Part shown: one piece after another, positions 33,541 to 44,300 of the stretch
How the letters are laid out: each line of letters opens with the position of its first letter
Numbering within the stretch: position 1 is the first letter of the stretch
Assembly: GCA_963667675.1 (NCBI GenBank)
Contig: OY763929.1
Coordinates: forward strand, 1,116,001-1,180,000
DNA length: 64,000 bases
Source of the DNA: G963667675 sp963667675
Lineage (GTDB): Bacteria > Chloroflexota > Dehalococcoidia > Lucifugimonadales > UBA3495
Reading direction: 5' to 3'
Notes under the pieces: generated by a model
The model's input: only the letters and a program-made list of their open reading frames with translations
Database searches by the model: none
Told to the model about the DNA's origin: nothing
Translations under genes and position numbers: made by a program

Positions 33541-34803
33541 TTAGACTTCCAGCAGCTTCAGGAACTGCTTGTCGCTGCGGTGTGGGCCTAGGATGGCCAG
33601 CCTGATATTCTCCCGGCAGCACAGCTTTTGGGCGACCCGTGCGACGTCGGCTCCTGTCACGGCGTCCACGTTCTCCGCGGCTTGGTCGGGTGTTGCGACC
33701 CAACCTTGGAGCAACTCCTGGGAAGCGAGCCACGCGGCCACGCCGCGGGTATCTTCCAGTCCCAGCAGCAGCCTGCCCTTGGCGTACTCCTTGGCTTTGT
33801 CGATCTCGCGGGCCGGGGCCTCCTGGTGCATCGCCTCGAGTTCAGTTATCACCGCACCCACGGCATCCCTGGTCTTCTTGGGCTCGACGCCGCAGTAGAC
33901 TACCAACGAGCCGCAGTCGCGGTAGTAACTGGTGGAGCTGTTGACGTCGTAGGTCAGGCTTTGCTCCTCCCGGAGATTGAGGAACAGGCGGCTGCTCATG
34001 CCGTCTCCAAGCATGACGTTGAGGATGGCCAGGTTGTAACGGTCCGGGTCTTCCAGGGACAACCCGGGCAGGGCCAGGCAGAGATGGGTCTGGTCGGTGC
34101 GGCGCTGCTCCATACGCACTGGAGGTCCCGGCCGGCTGTAGTCCACGGGCTCCCAGTCCAAGGTGTTCTCGGGTTCCCAGCCCGCGGCCGCCTCTCCCAC
34201 AAGTTCCAACACCTCCTGGTGGGATACGTTGCCGGCGACGGCAATCACGGTGTTGGCCGGGTTGTACTGGCGGCGCATGTACTCAAGAATGGCGTCCCTG
34301 GATATGGCGCTGACCGATTCAGGGGTGCCGCCCACGTCACGGCCCAGCGCCTGCTCCGGCCAGAGGGCTTCGTCTATCAGGAGGTCGACTTTGTAGGTGG
34401 GATGGTCGTAGGTCATGCGCAGTTCTTCTTGGATGACCTCCCTCTCCTTCTCCAATTCCTCGGGGTCTACCAGCGGGTGCCGGACCAGGTCCATGAGTAC
34501 GGCCAGGCCCGTGGGGAAGTGGGGTTGGGGCACCTTGCACCAGAATGAAGTGACCTCGCGGTCGGTGCTGGCGTTCATCACGCCGCCGACGCCCTCGATG
34601 GCCTCGCTGACCTGCCTGGCAGTGGGCCAGCGCCTGGTGCCCTTGAAAGGAAGGTGCTCTAGGAAGTGGGAGATGCCGGAGGTCTCGGCGGACTCGTACC
34701 TTGAGCCGGCGCCGATGTTGACGACCATGGACACCGACCTGCTGTGGGGCATGGTGGAAGTCAGCACCCGGAGTCCGTTATCCAGAACAGTACGTTGGTA
34801 CAT
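33541..34803 (-). CDS. M16 family zinc metallopeptidase
   Basis: A 420-residue insulinase/processing-peptidase-like protein. The inverted zinc motif HxxEH is HFLEH in GISHFLEHLPFKGT, and the third ligand Glu lies downstream in REVIQEEL. YNPANTVIAVAGN marks the junction to the second half. The length fits the single-chain bacterial type (two homologous halves). The likely role is degradation of small peptides in the cytoplasm or near the membrane; no signal peptide is apparent. The ATG at 34803 begins at MYQRTVLDNGLRV, the typical start. Convergent with the VOC gene, with a 19-bp gap. Confidence 0.94.
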   Translation of the reverse strand: MYQRTVLDNGLRVLTSTMPHSRSVSMVVNIGAGSRYESAETSGISHFLEHLPFKGTRRWPTARQVSEAIEGVGGVMNASTDREVTSFWCKVPQPHFPTGLAVLMDLVRHPLVDPEELEKEREVIQEELRMTYDHPTYKVDLLIDEALWPEQALGRDVGGTPESVSAISRDAILEYMRRQYNPANTVIAVAGNVSHQEVLELVGEAAAGWEPENTLDWEPVDYSRPGPPVRMEQRRTDQTHLCLALPGLSLEDPDRYNLAILNVMLGDGMSSRLFLNLREEQSLTYDVNSSTSYYRDCGSLVVYCGVEPKKTRDAVGAVITELEAMHQEAPAREIDKAKEYAKGRLLLGLEDTRGVAAWLASQELLQGWVATPDQAAENVDAVTGADVARVAQKLCCRENIRLAILGPHRSDKQFLKLLEV

Positions 34804-34908
34804 GAAAGCTCTACCTATGGGGCATAGTCTGGAGTAATGCAAGGCCTGCCGGCGGAGGGAGGCGTGCGTTCCATTGGGGCACCGGAATGTTGGGAGCGGG
34901 AAGCCGGA

Positions 34909-35550
34909 CTAGCTTTCAAGCCAACTCACGTCTCCGCACAGGTCCGGCGGGTGGGAACGGGAAGCGAAGTCCTGGTACTGCCGGCGGGCGTCGCCGATGG
35001 TGGTGTCTATGCCGTGGCCGGGGTAGACGGCGGTGTCGTCGGGCAGAGGCAGCAGCTTGTCCTCAATGCTAGTGATGATTTCCCGGAGGGCCTGGGGACT
35101 GGTGGTTCTGCCGGGGCCGCCGGGGAATAGGGTATCGCCGGAGAAGAGGTGGCTGCCGAACAGGAAACAGCGGGCGCCTTCGGTGTGTCCGGGGGTAGCC
35201 AGCACCTGCAGTTCCAGGTTGCCGAACTTGACGGTGTCGCCGTCCTTCAGCGCCAGGTCAGGCTGCCGGGGCAGGGCGTCGGCATCCTCGACGCCGATGC
35301 CTACGGTGGCATCGACGGCTGCGGAAATCGCGCCGAACCCTTCCAAGTGATCGCCATGGCGGTGGGTAATCAGTATGTTGGTAACCTTGACGTCGCCGAT
35401 GGCGTCGAGGAGCTTTTTCGGCTCGGCGGGGGTGTCGATGATTACACCCTCGTTGGTCTCAGGGCATACGAGAATATAGCCGTTGTTGTCGATGGGCCCC
35501 ATGTGGGCAATCTTGGTGATGCGGACTTCGCCGTCATAGTGGACGGACAT
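34909..35550 (-). CDS. Metallo-beta-lactamase fold hydrolase (glyoxalase II-like)
   Basis: A 213-residue MBL-fold protein. The zinc-binding HxHxDH motif is THRHGDH, followed by TPGHTEG (third His), SGDTLF (bridging Asp) and VYPGHG (last His). The pattern is closest to the glyoxalase II/hydroxyacylglutathione hydrolase-like group. The substrate could be a thioester or a related ester. The ATG at 35550 follows GGAG. It lies 105 bp upstream of the M16 peptidase gene on the same strand. Confidence 0.92.
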   Translation of the reverse strand: MSVHYDGEVRITKIAHMGPIDNNGYILVCPETNEGVIIDTPAEPKKLLDAIGDVKVTNILITHRHGDHLEGFGAISAAVDATVGIGVEDADALPRQPDLALKDGDTVKFGNLELQVLATPGHTEGARCFLFGSHLFSGDTLFPGGPGRTTSPQALREIITSIEDKLLPLPDDTAVYPGHGIDTTIGDARRQYQDFASRSHPPDLCGDVSWLES

Positions 35551-36023
35551 TATGCGTTCTCCGGGAGTGAATTTGGCGCAGTCCATTGTACCAGAGGGGC
35601 GGAATTGGGGCTATTGGGGAGCGATATTGGCCGATGGCGGACAGTTGGCAGGAGATGACGCGTTCGGGCGAGCGATTTTGTAGTTCCCCTATCATTTTCT
35701 CCCATTTCTTCTCACATCGGAGTTCGGAGGGGTGTCCCGGTGACGCCGGCCGCGGCGAAAGCGGGACCGTTAAGGCAACTGCGGCTGGGGCGAGCCTTTT
35801 TCTTTCGAGCCATATTGGGCCATTTCGAGCCATCGGCCTCGGCGGCCGCCAGTGAGTTGTCGGGTCGGCGGTTTCGGCCTGTTGGCCTATGAATATGGTA
35901 AGGAGTGAGGGCCAGATGAGGCAAGGGCCAAGTGTCAGTAGTTGAGTTGGACCAAGCCAGCGGGGAGTTGGGAGACTGCCGCGTATGGAAATTGGAAACG
36001 CCCGTACTTGATGGGGTATGCCA
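35551..36023. other. Non-coding stretch upstream of the AbrB/PIN pair
   Basis: Together with the promoter region up to 36101 this is a 550-bp gap between the divergent MBL-hydrolase gene and the toxin-antitoxin pair. Open frames on the minus strand run through it and into the toxin genes but look like shadows without ribosome sites. The left half is GC-rich and the right half turns AT-rich towards the promoter. No RNA gene or mobile element was recognised. Confidence 0.6.
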
Positions 36024-36052
36024 TTGCAAAATAATGGAAGACTTGCTATAAT
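36024..36052 (+). promoter_or_regulatory. Candidate promoter of the AbrB/PIN toxin-antitoxin operon
   Basis: A -10 box identical to consensus (TATAAT, 36047-36052) is 17 bp from TTGCAA (36024-36029), about 50 bp before the antitoxin ATG at 36102. The surrounding DNA is AT-rich against a GC-rich background. Confidence 0.6.
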
Positions 36053-36101
36053 GCCACAAGTAAGGCGAAATACTGAATACAATGCTATTTGAGATATTGC
36101 T

Positions 36102-36344
36102 ATGCTGGAATCCGGAATTACATACAAGGGGCAAACTACATTGCCCAAGATGGTGCGGGAAGCACTGGCTGTGAAACCCGGCGACAGGGTGCGGTACGTC
36201 GTCTTGGGCGACGAGGTGCGTATCAGGCCCGTTAGGCCCATCAACAGGCTTTTCGGTGTGTTGAAGTATGATGGGCCCCCGGTCTCACTGGCCGATATGG
36301 AACAGGCAATTGCAGACGGGGCTAGTGAATCGTGCCAGGTATAG
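36102..36344 (+). CDS. AbrB/SpoVT-family antitoxin
   Basis: An 80-residue protein with a swapped-hairpin AbrB DNA-binding domain in the first 50 residues: ITYKGQTTLPKMVREALAVKPGDRVRYVVLGDEVRI. The C-terminal tail (LFGVLKYDGPPVSLADMEQAI) is the usual toxin-wrapping segment. It overlaps the PIN gene by 13 bases, so the pair is translationally coupled. It probably neutralises the toxin and represses its own promoter. Confidence 0.88.
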   Translation: MLESGITYKGQTTLPKMVREALAVKPGDRVRYVVLGDEVRIRPVRPINRLFGVLKYDGPPVSLADMEQAIADGASESCQV

Positions 36345-36730
36345 ACACGAACGTGCTGGTGCGATATCTGGTCAATGACGATCCGGAGCAGGCGCAAGCG
36401 GCCCGGGCGTTGCTGGAAGGGTTGACTCCTGACAGTCCGGGTTACATCTGCCGCGAGGTCCTGGTGGAGATGGTATGGGTACTGGGACGGGCCTACCAGT
36501 TTTCGCGGTCCCAGATTGCATTCGTCCTGGACCAACTCGGGTCAACGGACGGTTTGATCGTGGAAGCCGGCGACGACGTTGCTCATGCGGCCACCAGATA
36601 CGGTATAGGAGGAGCCGACTTCTCGGACCTGATGATCCTGGCAGCGGCAGAGCGGGCCGGGGCATGGCCGCTCTATACATTTGACCGGGACCTGGCACGA
36701 GTGGATGGGGCCGAGCTAGTGGGGGTCTAA
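36332..36730 (+). CDS. PIN domain ribonuclease toxin (VapC-like)
   Basis: A 132-residue PIN-fold protein. The acidic residues expected for metal binding are visible: Asp in GIDTNVLVRYL, Glu in CREVLVEM, Asp in ADFSDLMI and the TFDRD end. VapC toxins cleave RNA, often tRNA or rRNA loops. It starts at a GTG inside the antitoxin's end. All catalytic positions are intact, so the pair appears functional. It converges on uvrA, with a 47-bp gap. Confidence 0.9.
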   Translation: MPGIDTNVLVRYLVNDDPEQAQAARALLEGLTPDSPGYICREVLVEMVWVLGRAYQFSRSQIAFVLDQLGSTDGLIVEAGDDVAHAATRYGIGGADFSDLMILAAAERAGAWPLYTFDRDLARVDGAELVGV

Positions 36731-36777
36731 GTGATGGGCGACCGTCCGTTCGTTTGGTTCGGGAGCCTCGCTCGGGG

Positions 36778-39687
<2,910 letters not shown>

Positions 39688-39718
39688 CGCCCTCCACCCG
39701 ACATTGTTTGTCCGGTAA

Positions 39719-39738
39719 CCTACCAGGTTTGTGGTAGG
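39719..39738. promoter_or_regulatory. 7-bp inverted repeat between uvrA and the DUF6941-like operon
   Basis: CCTACCA and TGGTAGG flank a 6-base spacer in the 122-bp divergent gap, 32 bp from the uvrA start. The location suits an operator acting on either promoter. It does not match the classical Bacillus or E. coli SOS boxes, so no regulator is named. Confidence 0.35.
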
Positions 39739-39809
39739 AGTTTGTCAGCAACTAATATATACTGGGGGTGACGGATAGTCATCCCCCACCTCGCTCGGAG
39801 ATATGTTAC

Positions 39810-40226
39810 ATGGGACAAGATTCCCCGCCGATTCCGGTCCCTATCGCCTTTCTCGTTTGTGACCAAACCGCGGAAAACAAGTCTTCCGGGAAGAAAGTAA
39901 TTGTTGGTCCGTTTGACATCATACTTGTATCGGAGTTTCCTACCGCATACTCCCCTACCACACTGTATGCCAAGCTGACGAATTGTGAAGGCGACTACGA
40001 TTTCGACGTAAGGTTTGCACGGGTGGGCGCCGAGGACACTTTGCTGGGAGCCAAGGGGACGCTGACCGCGGAAGATCGTCTTCGATTTTGCGAGCTTGTG
40101 ATAGAATGCCCTCCCCTACCGTTACCTGAAGCCGGCGAATATGAGTTTACCCTTTGGATGAATGGTTGCTTCATCCAAAGAGCCCGAATCATAGCGCAGC
40201 AGAGAATGGAAGAGGAGAGAGCCTGA
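39810..40226 (+). CDS. DUF6941-like small beta protein
   Basis: A 138-residue protein resembling the DUF6941 pattern: an IAFLVCDQ start, a Lys-rich turn followed by VGPFDIILVSEFPT, then LYAKLTNCEGDYDFDVRFAR and a C-terminal EYEFTLWMNGCFIQRARI strand. The family looks like an immunoglobulin-type beta sandwich of unknown function; recognition is from memory and not certain. The ATG follows GGAG. Its TGA overlaps the next ATG (TGATG), so it is translationally coupled to the HicB-like gene. Confidence 0.65.
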   Translation: MGQDSPPIPVPIAFLVCDQTAENKSSGKKVIVGPFDIILVSEFPTAYSPTTLYAKLTNCEGDYDFDVRFARVGAEDTLLGAKGTLTAEDRLRFCELVIECPPLPLPEAGEYEFTLWMNGCFIQRARIIAQQRMEEERA

Positions 40227-40651
40227 TGACACCGGATACCGTCGTCCGAGCCACCTTGGAAGAGGTCCCGGGGGCTATTAAGGATGATGCCTCCCGGATA
40301 CCGCCGAATATGGCTGCCGGGCCTAAACACGACGAACCAATAATCCAAGACTTTGAGCAACAATCCGAGCCAACTATTGGTGACAGCGTCCAGATAGGCA
40401 GCCTCCTGGATTCACGGTTACGAATGCATAGTGCAGTCACTATATCCCTCGAACAAGAGGGGCCATGGCACGTCGCCTATTGCGAGGATTTGAATGAGTT
40501 CGGTTATGGAACCGACCCTCTGAGCGCTGTCCAGGATTTGCGACAGACGCTGGCCGAGCTTTACTGGGAGTTGAAATCCGACAGAGAACGGCTGGGACAA
40601 GACTTGGCGCAGACCTGGGACAGGCTGTCGGCGCTGATATTCGAAGCATGA
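40226..40651 (+). CDS. HicB-like protein
   Basis: A 141-residue protein. The second half resembles the HicB partial RNase-H fold: HSAVTISLEQEGPWHVAYCEDL then GYGTDPLSAVQDLRQTLAELYWEL, the strand-loop-helix order of HicB antitoxins. The first 70 residues are polar, Pro-rich and probably disordered. It overlaps both neighbours by one and four bases. An antitoxin role is inferred from this fold and from the HicA-like gene that follows. Confidence 0.5.
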   Translation: MTPDTVVRATLEEVPGAIKDDASRIPPNMAAGPKHDEPIIQDFEQQSEPTIGDSVQIGSLLDSRLRMHSAVTISLEQEGPWHVAYCEDLNEFGYGTDPLSAVQDLRQTLAELYWELKSDRERLGQDLAQTWDRLSALIFEA

Positions 40652-40917
40652 GCATCCGCGCCAGAGATTTTGACCGGCTGGTAAATAAATTCGGATTCCA
40701 AACTCGCAACAGCGGCGACTTGCTGGCGTGGCTTGAACACGATGGCCAGGTGGTGGTGCGCACCAAACGGTCTCACATTCGCGGGCGAGATTTGCCGTTT
40801 CAACACGTTATTCGCCAGCAAATGAAGATGACAGAAGAAGAATTATCTCAAGCATTGCGGTGCAGCCTCAGCCGAGACGGATACATCGCCTTGCTGCGAA
40901 ACAAGGGAGTCCTTTAA
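40648..40917 (+). CDS. HicA-like protein lacking the usual catalytic His
   Basis: An 89-residue protein with the HicA order: ARDFDRLVNKFGF helix, a beta hairpin ending HDGQVVV, then LPFQHVIRQQMKMTEEEL resembling the last HicA helix. In classical HicA toxins a GSH motif carries the catalytic His; aligning from HDG places Asp-Leu there (SGDLLA). The protein may therefore be a non-toxic derivative or use the nearby KRSH segment instead. The ATG overlaps the preceding stop (ATGA). Family assignment is tentative. Confidence 0.45.
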   Translation: MSIRARDFDRLVNKFGFQTRNSGDLLAWLEHDGQVVVRTKRSHIRGRDLPFQHVIRQQMKMTEEELSQALRCSLSRDGYIALLRNKGVL

Positions 40918-41247
40918 CTTGATTGGGGTCTGAGCGCGTCATCGGTGTGCCCGTCCCTTGGTTCCTCTGTGGGTGCTTATTAGATCCCCTACTGATCCTG
41001 CTTCACATTTCTCCATTTCTTCCCCGCGCATCTTCGACAGTATAGCGGGGAATCATCCACCCAAACTGGACCGCACCGCTTGTGACAGTCTCGCTTCGTT
41101 GAGTCATCTAATCATCCCCTGTATCTAAACGGCATCAGATGCGGGATAGGATTCTCCGAGGACCTATCATGACCAGTCTCGAGGCTGTCTGATTCAAACG
41201 CATAGTCTCTGTTAGTATATTGGAAATAGGAGGTCTCTACGCCTACG
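40918..41247. other. Non-coding stretch before the methyltransferase-nuclease gene
   Basis: A 330-bp AT-richer gap. AGGAGG at 41228-41233 is the ribosome site of the next gene, set unusually far (14 bp) from the ATG. A TAGTATATT stretch near 41213 could hold a -10 box, but no matching -35 was convincing. Nothing else recognised. Confidence 0.55.
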
Positions 41248-43008
41248 ATGTCTAACACCTTATATTACGGCGACAACCTTCAAGTCCTGCGGGAGCACGT
41301 CCCGGGCGAGTCGGTGGACCTCGTATACCTAGACCCGCCGTTCAACTCCGATGCCTCATATAACGTGCTGTTCCGCGAGAAGACTGGAGAAGAGTCGCCC
41401 GCTCAGATCAAGGCCTTTACCGACACTTGGGAATGGACCCAGGAGACGGAGTATGCCTACGAACTGGACATCATTCAAAACCCGGCTGTCCCGTCCGTAG
41501 TGAAGGACATGGTTACTGCATTCCGCCAGTTCATAGGACGAAACGACATGATGGCCTACCTGGTGATGATGGCCCCACGATTGGTCGAGCTTCACCGGGT
41601 GTTGAAGCCCACCGGTAGCCTGTACCTGCACTGTAGCCCTACTGCTGGCCACTATCTCAAAATTCTGCTGGATGCAGTGTTCGGGAAAGAGAATTTCAGG
41701 AATGAGATAGTGTGGCGCCGAACTGGGACGCATAACAAAGTCCAGCGTTTTGCCCCGATCCATGACACATTGATGTTCTATACCAAAACGGACAACTACA
41801 CTTGGAACGATGTATCGAAGCCTTATATGAAGGGTCATGTTGAGGAGTATTTTGTCCAAGACGCTAATGGATGGCGCACCAACTACTACGGTAATGTGCT
41901 GACCGGCTCTGGTATCAGAAACGGAGAATCAGGTATGCCATGGCAGGGGTTTGACCCTTCTGCCCGCGGCAGGCACTGGGCGATTCCAAGAAGGATACTT
42001 CAAGACATCAACGAAGACCTGTCTGACTTGACCCAACACCAAAAATTGGACCGACTATATGAACTCGGATATATCAAGATAGAGGCTGGCCAGGCCTGGC
42101 CGATATATGAGCATTACGTCGAACCGACCGACGGTCAACCAGCTCCCGACATTTGGTCGTTTCAACCCTACACAGAAGGAACGGTTTTTGGGAGTTCGGT
42201 AGGCATAGACTCAGACGTTCGTTGGCTTTCTCCAAGAGACAGAGAGCGTCTTGGATACCAAACCCAGAAACCAGAGGGCCTTCTTGATCGGATTATCCAA
42301 GCTTCATCCGAAGATGGTGGAGTGGTGCTGGACCCCTTCTGCGGCTGCGGTACGGCAGTGGCGTCGGCGCAGAAATTAAACCGTCGGTGGCTGGGGGTAG
42401 ACATTACGCACTTAGCCGTGGCCCTAATGAAAAACCGGCTCAAGTCCGCCTTCAACCTAGAGGCGGGCCAAGAATATAAGGTGATTGGTGAGCCGCAGGA
42501 CGTCGGCAGCGCCCGGGCCTTGTGGGAGCAAGACCCATACCAGTTCCAGTTCTGGGCAGTGTCGCTGTTAGAGGCACAGCCGCAGCAGGAGCAAAAAAGG
42601 GGGGCTGACCGTGGCATCGACGGATTGGTCTACTTTATAGACGGGCGGAGGCGCACCCCACACAAGATAGTAATCCAGGTGAAGGGCGGCCAGGTCTCCG
42701 TTCCTGAAATCCGCGACCTTAAGGGAGTGGTTGAGCGGGAGAAGGCGGCCTTGGGTCTGTTCATCAGCTTGGAGGAGCCAACCGCTCCCATGCGTTCAGA
42801 GGCGGTCAGCGGCGGACTGTTTCATTCCGACTTGTGGGACCAGGACTATCCCAAAATCCAGATTCGCACGATCGGCGAACTGTTGGCTGGCAATGGCTTC
42901 GATATGCCGACCCGACAAGCAGCATACCAGCCAGCCCAGCGAGTGCGCCGCCCCCAGGGAAGGCAGCCCCCGATGGAGGGCATGGAGACTAACCTGACGG
43001 ACGCTTAG
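41248..43008 (+). CDS. DNA methyltransferase fused to an Mrr-like nuclease domain
   Basis: A 586-residue single-chain enzyme. The N-terminal two-thirds is a beta-class amino-methyltransferase with motif IV first (DPPF at 29-32) and the SAM-binding motif I late (DPFCGCGT at 362-369), so it methylates N6-adenine or N4-cytosine. The last 130 residues hold a PD-(D/E)xK-type nuclease pattern: Asp458 in GIDG, a beta hairpin, and QVKGG with Gln477 and Lys479, as in Mrr-like endonucleases. This suggests a self-contained restriction-modification enzyme. Its 3' end overlaps the convergent unknown gene at 42989 by 20 bp. The recognition sequence is unknown. Confidence 0.88.
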   Translation: MSNTLYYGDNLQVLREHVPGESVDLVYLDPPFNSDASYNVLFREKTGEESPAQIKAFTDTWEWTQETEYAYELDIIQNPAVPSVVKDMVTAFRQFIGRNDMMAYLVMMAPRLVELHRVLKPTGSLYLHCSPTAGHYLKILLDAVFGKENFRNEIVWRRTGTHNKVQRFAPIHDTLMFYTKTDNYTWNDVSKPYMKGHVEEYFVQDANGWRTNYYGNVLTGSGIRNGESGMPWQGFDPSARGRHWAIPRRILQDINEDLSDLTQHQKLDRLYELGYIKIEAGQAWPIYEHYVEPTDGQPAPDIWSFQPYTEGTVFGSSVGIDSDVRWLSPRDRERLGYQTQKPEGLLDRIIQASSEDGGVVLDPFCGCGTAVASAQKLNRRWLGVDITHLAVALMKNRLKSAFNLEAGQEYKVIGEPQDVGSARALWEQDPYQFQFWAVSLLEAQPQQEQKRGADRGIDGLVYFIDGRRRTPHKIVIQVKGGQVSVPEIRDLKGVVEREKAALGLFISLEEPTAPMRSEAVSGGLFHSDLWDQDYPKIQIRTIGELLAGNGFDMPTRQAAYQPAQRVRRPQGRQPPMEGMETNLTDA

Positions 43009-43414
43009 GAGGAATTATTCTAATGCTGGCGTGCCTTCTAAGATGGTTCTTAACTTTCGCGGTCTTGGAACCGATTGCGTTGCAGTGACCATCATCGTCG
43101 AGAGTGGGGTCGGGGTGAACCTCTTGGGACATTGCCTCGTAATCCTTCACGATGACCGCCGCAACCCCAAATCTTTCTGGATGTTCCGCAAGAGATAGTA
43201 ATTTAGAGGCTGACGTGTATTTCTCGCGACTCACCGAATGGCGATCAGTTTTTTCCCCAGTGTCCTCGTCTAAGTCGTTAGCAAACGCTTTGGCATGGAT
43301 TGAGCCAGTTTCGTGGCTGTAGTGGTCGTCCAAGATACGCCGCAACACCGTCTCGCTAGACGCCACCGGACTAAGGCTGGTGGCATTCGATTCATTAGAT
43401 TGCGGGCTCGGCAA
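42989..43414 (-). CDS. Unrecognised small protein, last gene of a three-gene cassette
   Basis: A 141-residue polar protein with no signal or membrane segment. The core SREKYTSASKLLSLAEHPERFGVAAVIV and the C-terminal GHCNAIGSKTAKVKNHLRR look folded, and the latter recalls short hypothetical proteins with a His-x-x-Ile-x-Gly-x-Lys-Thr pattern; this is only a resemblance. The TTG at 43414 lacks a ribosome site but overlaps the previous gene by 20 bp, which suggests coupling; a GTG at 43366 is an alternative. The last 20 bp overlap the methyltransferase gene on the other strand. Confidence 0.6.
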   Translation of the reverse strand: MPSPQSNESNATSLSPVASSETVLRRILDDHYSHETGSIHAKAFANDLDEDTGEKTDRHSVSREKYTSASKLLSLAEHPERFGVAAVIVKDYEAMSQEVHPDPTLDDDGHCNAIGSKTAKVKNHLRRHASIRIIPPKRPSG

Positions 43415-44300
43415 GTTGGGTAAGCACCGAAATCAGGTTTTCTGTCGTCAGCACGCCGTCTGCTTCACCACCGTAGCCTGCTTTCGGTGTGAGGACGTAG
43501 GTAGTCTCTTCAGCCGGGACAACGTCAATGTACAACTCAGCCTGGGCTGTATCCCACTGAATCCCGACCCCTGCGTCTCCGCCGGGAGCAATCCATGGCT
43601 CAGGAAGGTTGAGGTTGATTGCAGTCCTCAGTATCGTTCTCGCTTCATATATCGCATCAAAAGAGATTGCGAGTCCGCCATGCGAGTCCCACCCCCTGGG
43701 AAGTTCGGAAAACCCGCGAAGCGTCGCCTCCATTTTGAACAACCGGCGCAAACGCTCGGCGTCCACGATTGCTTCTTGAGGCTGCCTCCGTATGACAACA
43801 CGGTGCTCTGCGGGGGCGAACGTCGTCGCCCGTAGTAACGCAATCGCAGAGCTTCTGTTCTCAGAGTACTCGGATTCAATAACGTTGGCGTTCTCGAATA
43901 CCACCGTGGCTGTCGGGTAGCTGCCGCCCAATCTGTTAATGAGGTACCTCAAGCGGTGGTCTGGGAAACCAGTACCACCGAAGAAGATACCAACGTCTAC
44001 GTCGAATGGGGATGTTTGCTCCGTCTCCGAAGGGGAGACGCGTATTCCAAAACCCTTATCCGACTCTAATGGCGGATGATGAGCTAGATAATCTCTGACT
44101 GGTTGTGCCCATTTGGTGCCAAACCAGTTCACAGCCAACCAGTCAGCATCCCCCTCTTGCGGCCTGGGGACATCGTTCCGGTCTGGAACCAGAGGAAATA
44201 CCCAATAATTTTCTTGCTCCCTTTCCGAGCCCGACACGTAAGTGTGAGGGTCCCCTCTCGGATCTTGCGTAGGGGCGGTTGGAATATTGATCATAGTCAT
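43395..44300 (-). CDS. Unrecognised protein with a GWDSHG C-terminal domain
   Basis: A 301-residue soluble protein. The N-terminal 180 residues are unfamiliar. The C-terminal part reads ELPRGWDSHGGLAISFDAI, then WIAPGGDAGVGIQWD and ELYIDVVPAE. This order (Leu-x-x-GWD-x-x-G-x-x-x-Ile-Ser, Pro-Gly-Gly, Ile-Gln-Trp, acidic beta strands) matches a pattern I recall in many short uncharacterised proteins; no function is known to me. The ATG overlaps the preceding stop (ATGA). Codon use is more AT-rich than in the uvrA and glycolate oxidase genes on either side. Confidence 0.7.
   Translation of the reverse strand: MTMINIPTAPTQDPRGDPHTYVSGSEREQENYWVFPLVPDRNDVPRPQEGDADWLAVNWFGTKWAQPVRDYLAHHPPLESDKGFGIRVSPSETEQTSPFDVDVGIFFGGTGFPDHRLRYLINRLGGSYPTATVVFENANVIESEYSENRSSAIALLRATTFAPAEHRVVIRRQPQEAIVDAERLRRLFKMEATLRGFSELPRGWDSHGGLAISFDAIYEARTILRTAINLNLPEPWIAPGGDAGVGIQWDTAQAELYIDVVPAEETTYVLTPKAGYGGEADGVLTTENLISVLTQLAEPAI

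Noticed and set aside
35534..36535. Long minus-strand open frame across the gap and the toxin-antitoxin pair
   Set aside because: It covers two convincing plus-strand genes antisense, has no ribosome site and an uneven, non-protein-like composition.
43023..43088. 21-codon plus-strand frame with AGGAGG just after the methyltransferase stop
   Set aside because: Very short, hydrophobic, antisense to the 42989-43414 gene and without a match I recognise; probably chance, although the ribosome site is good.
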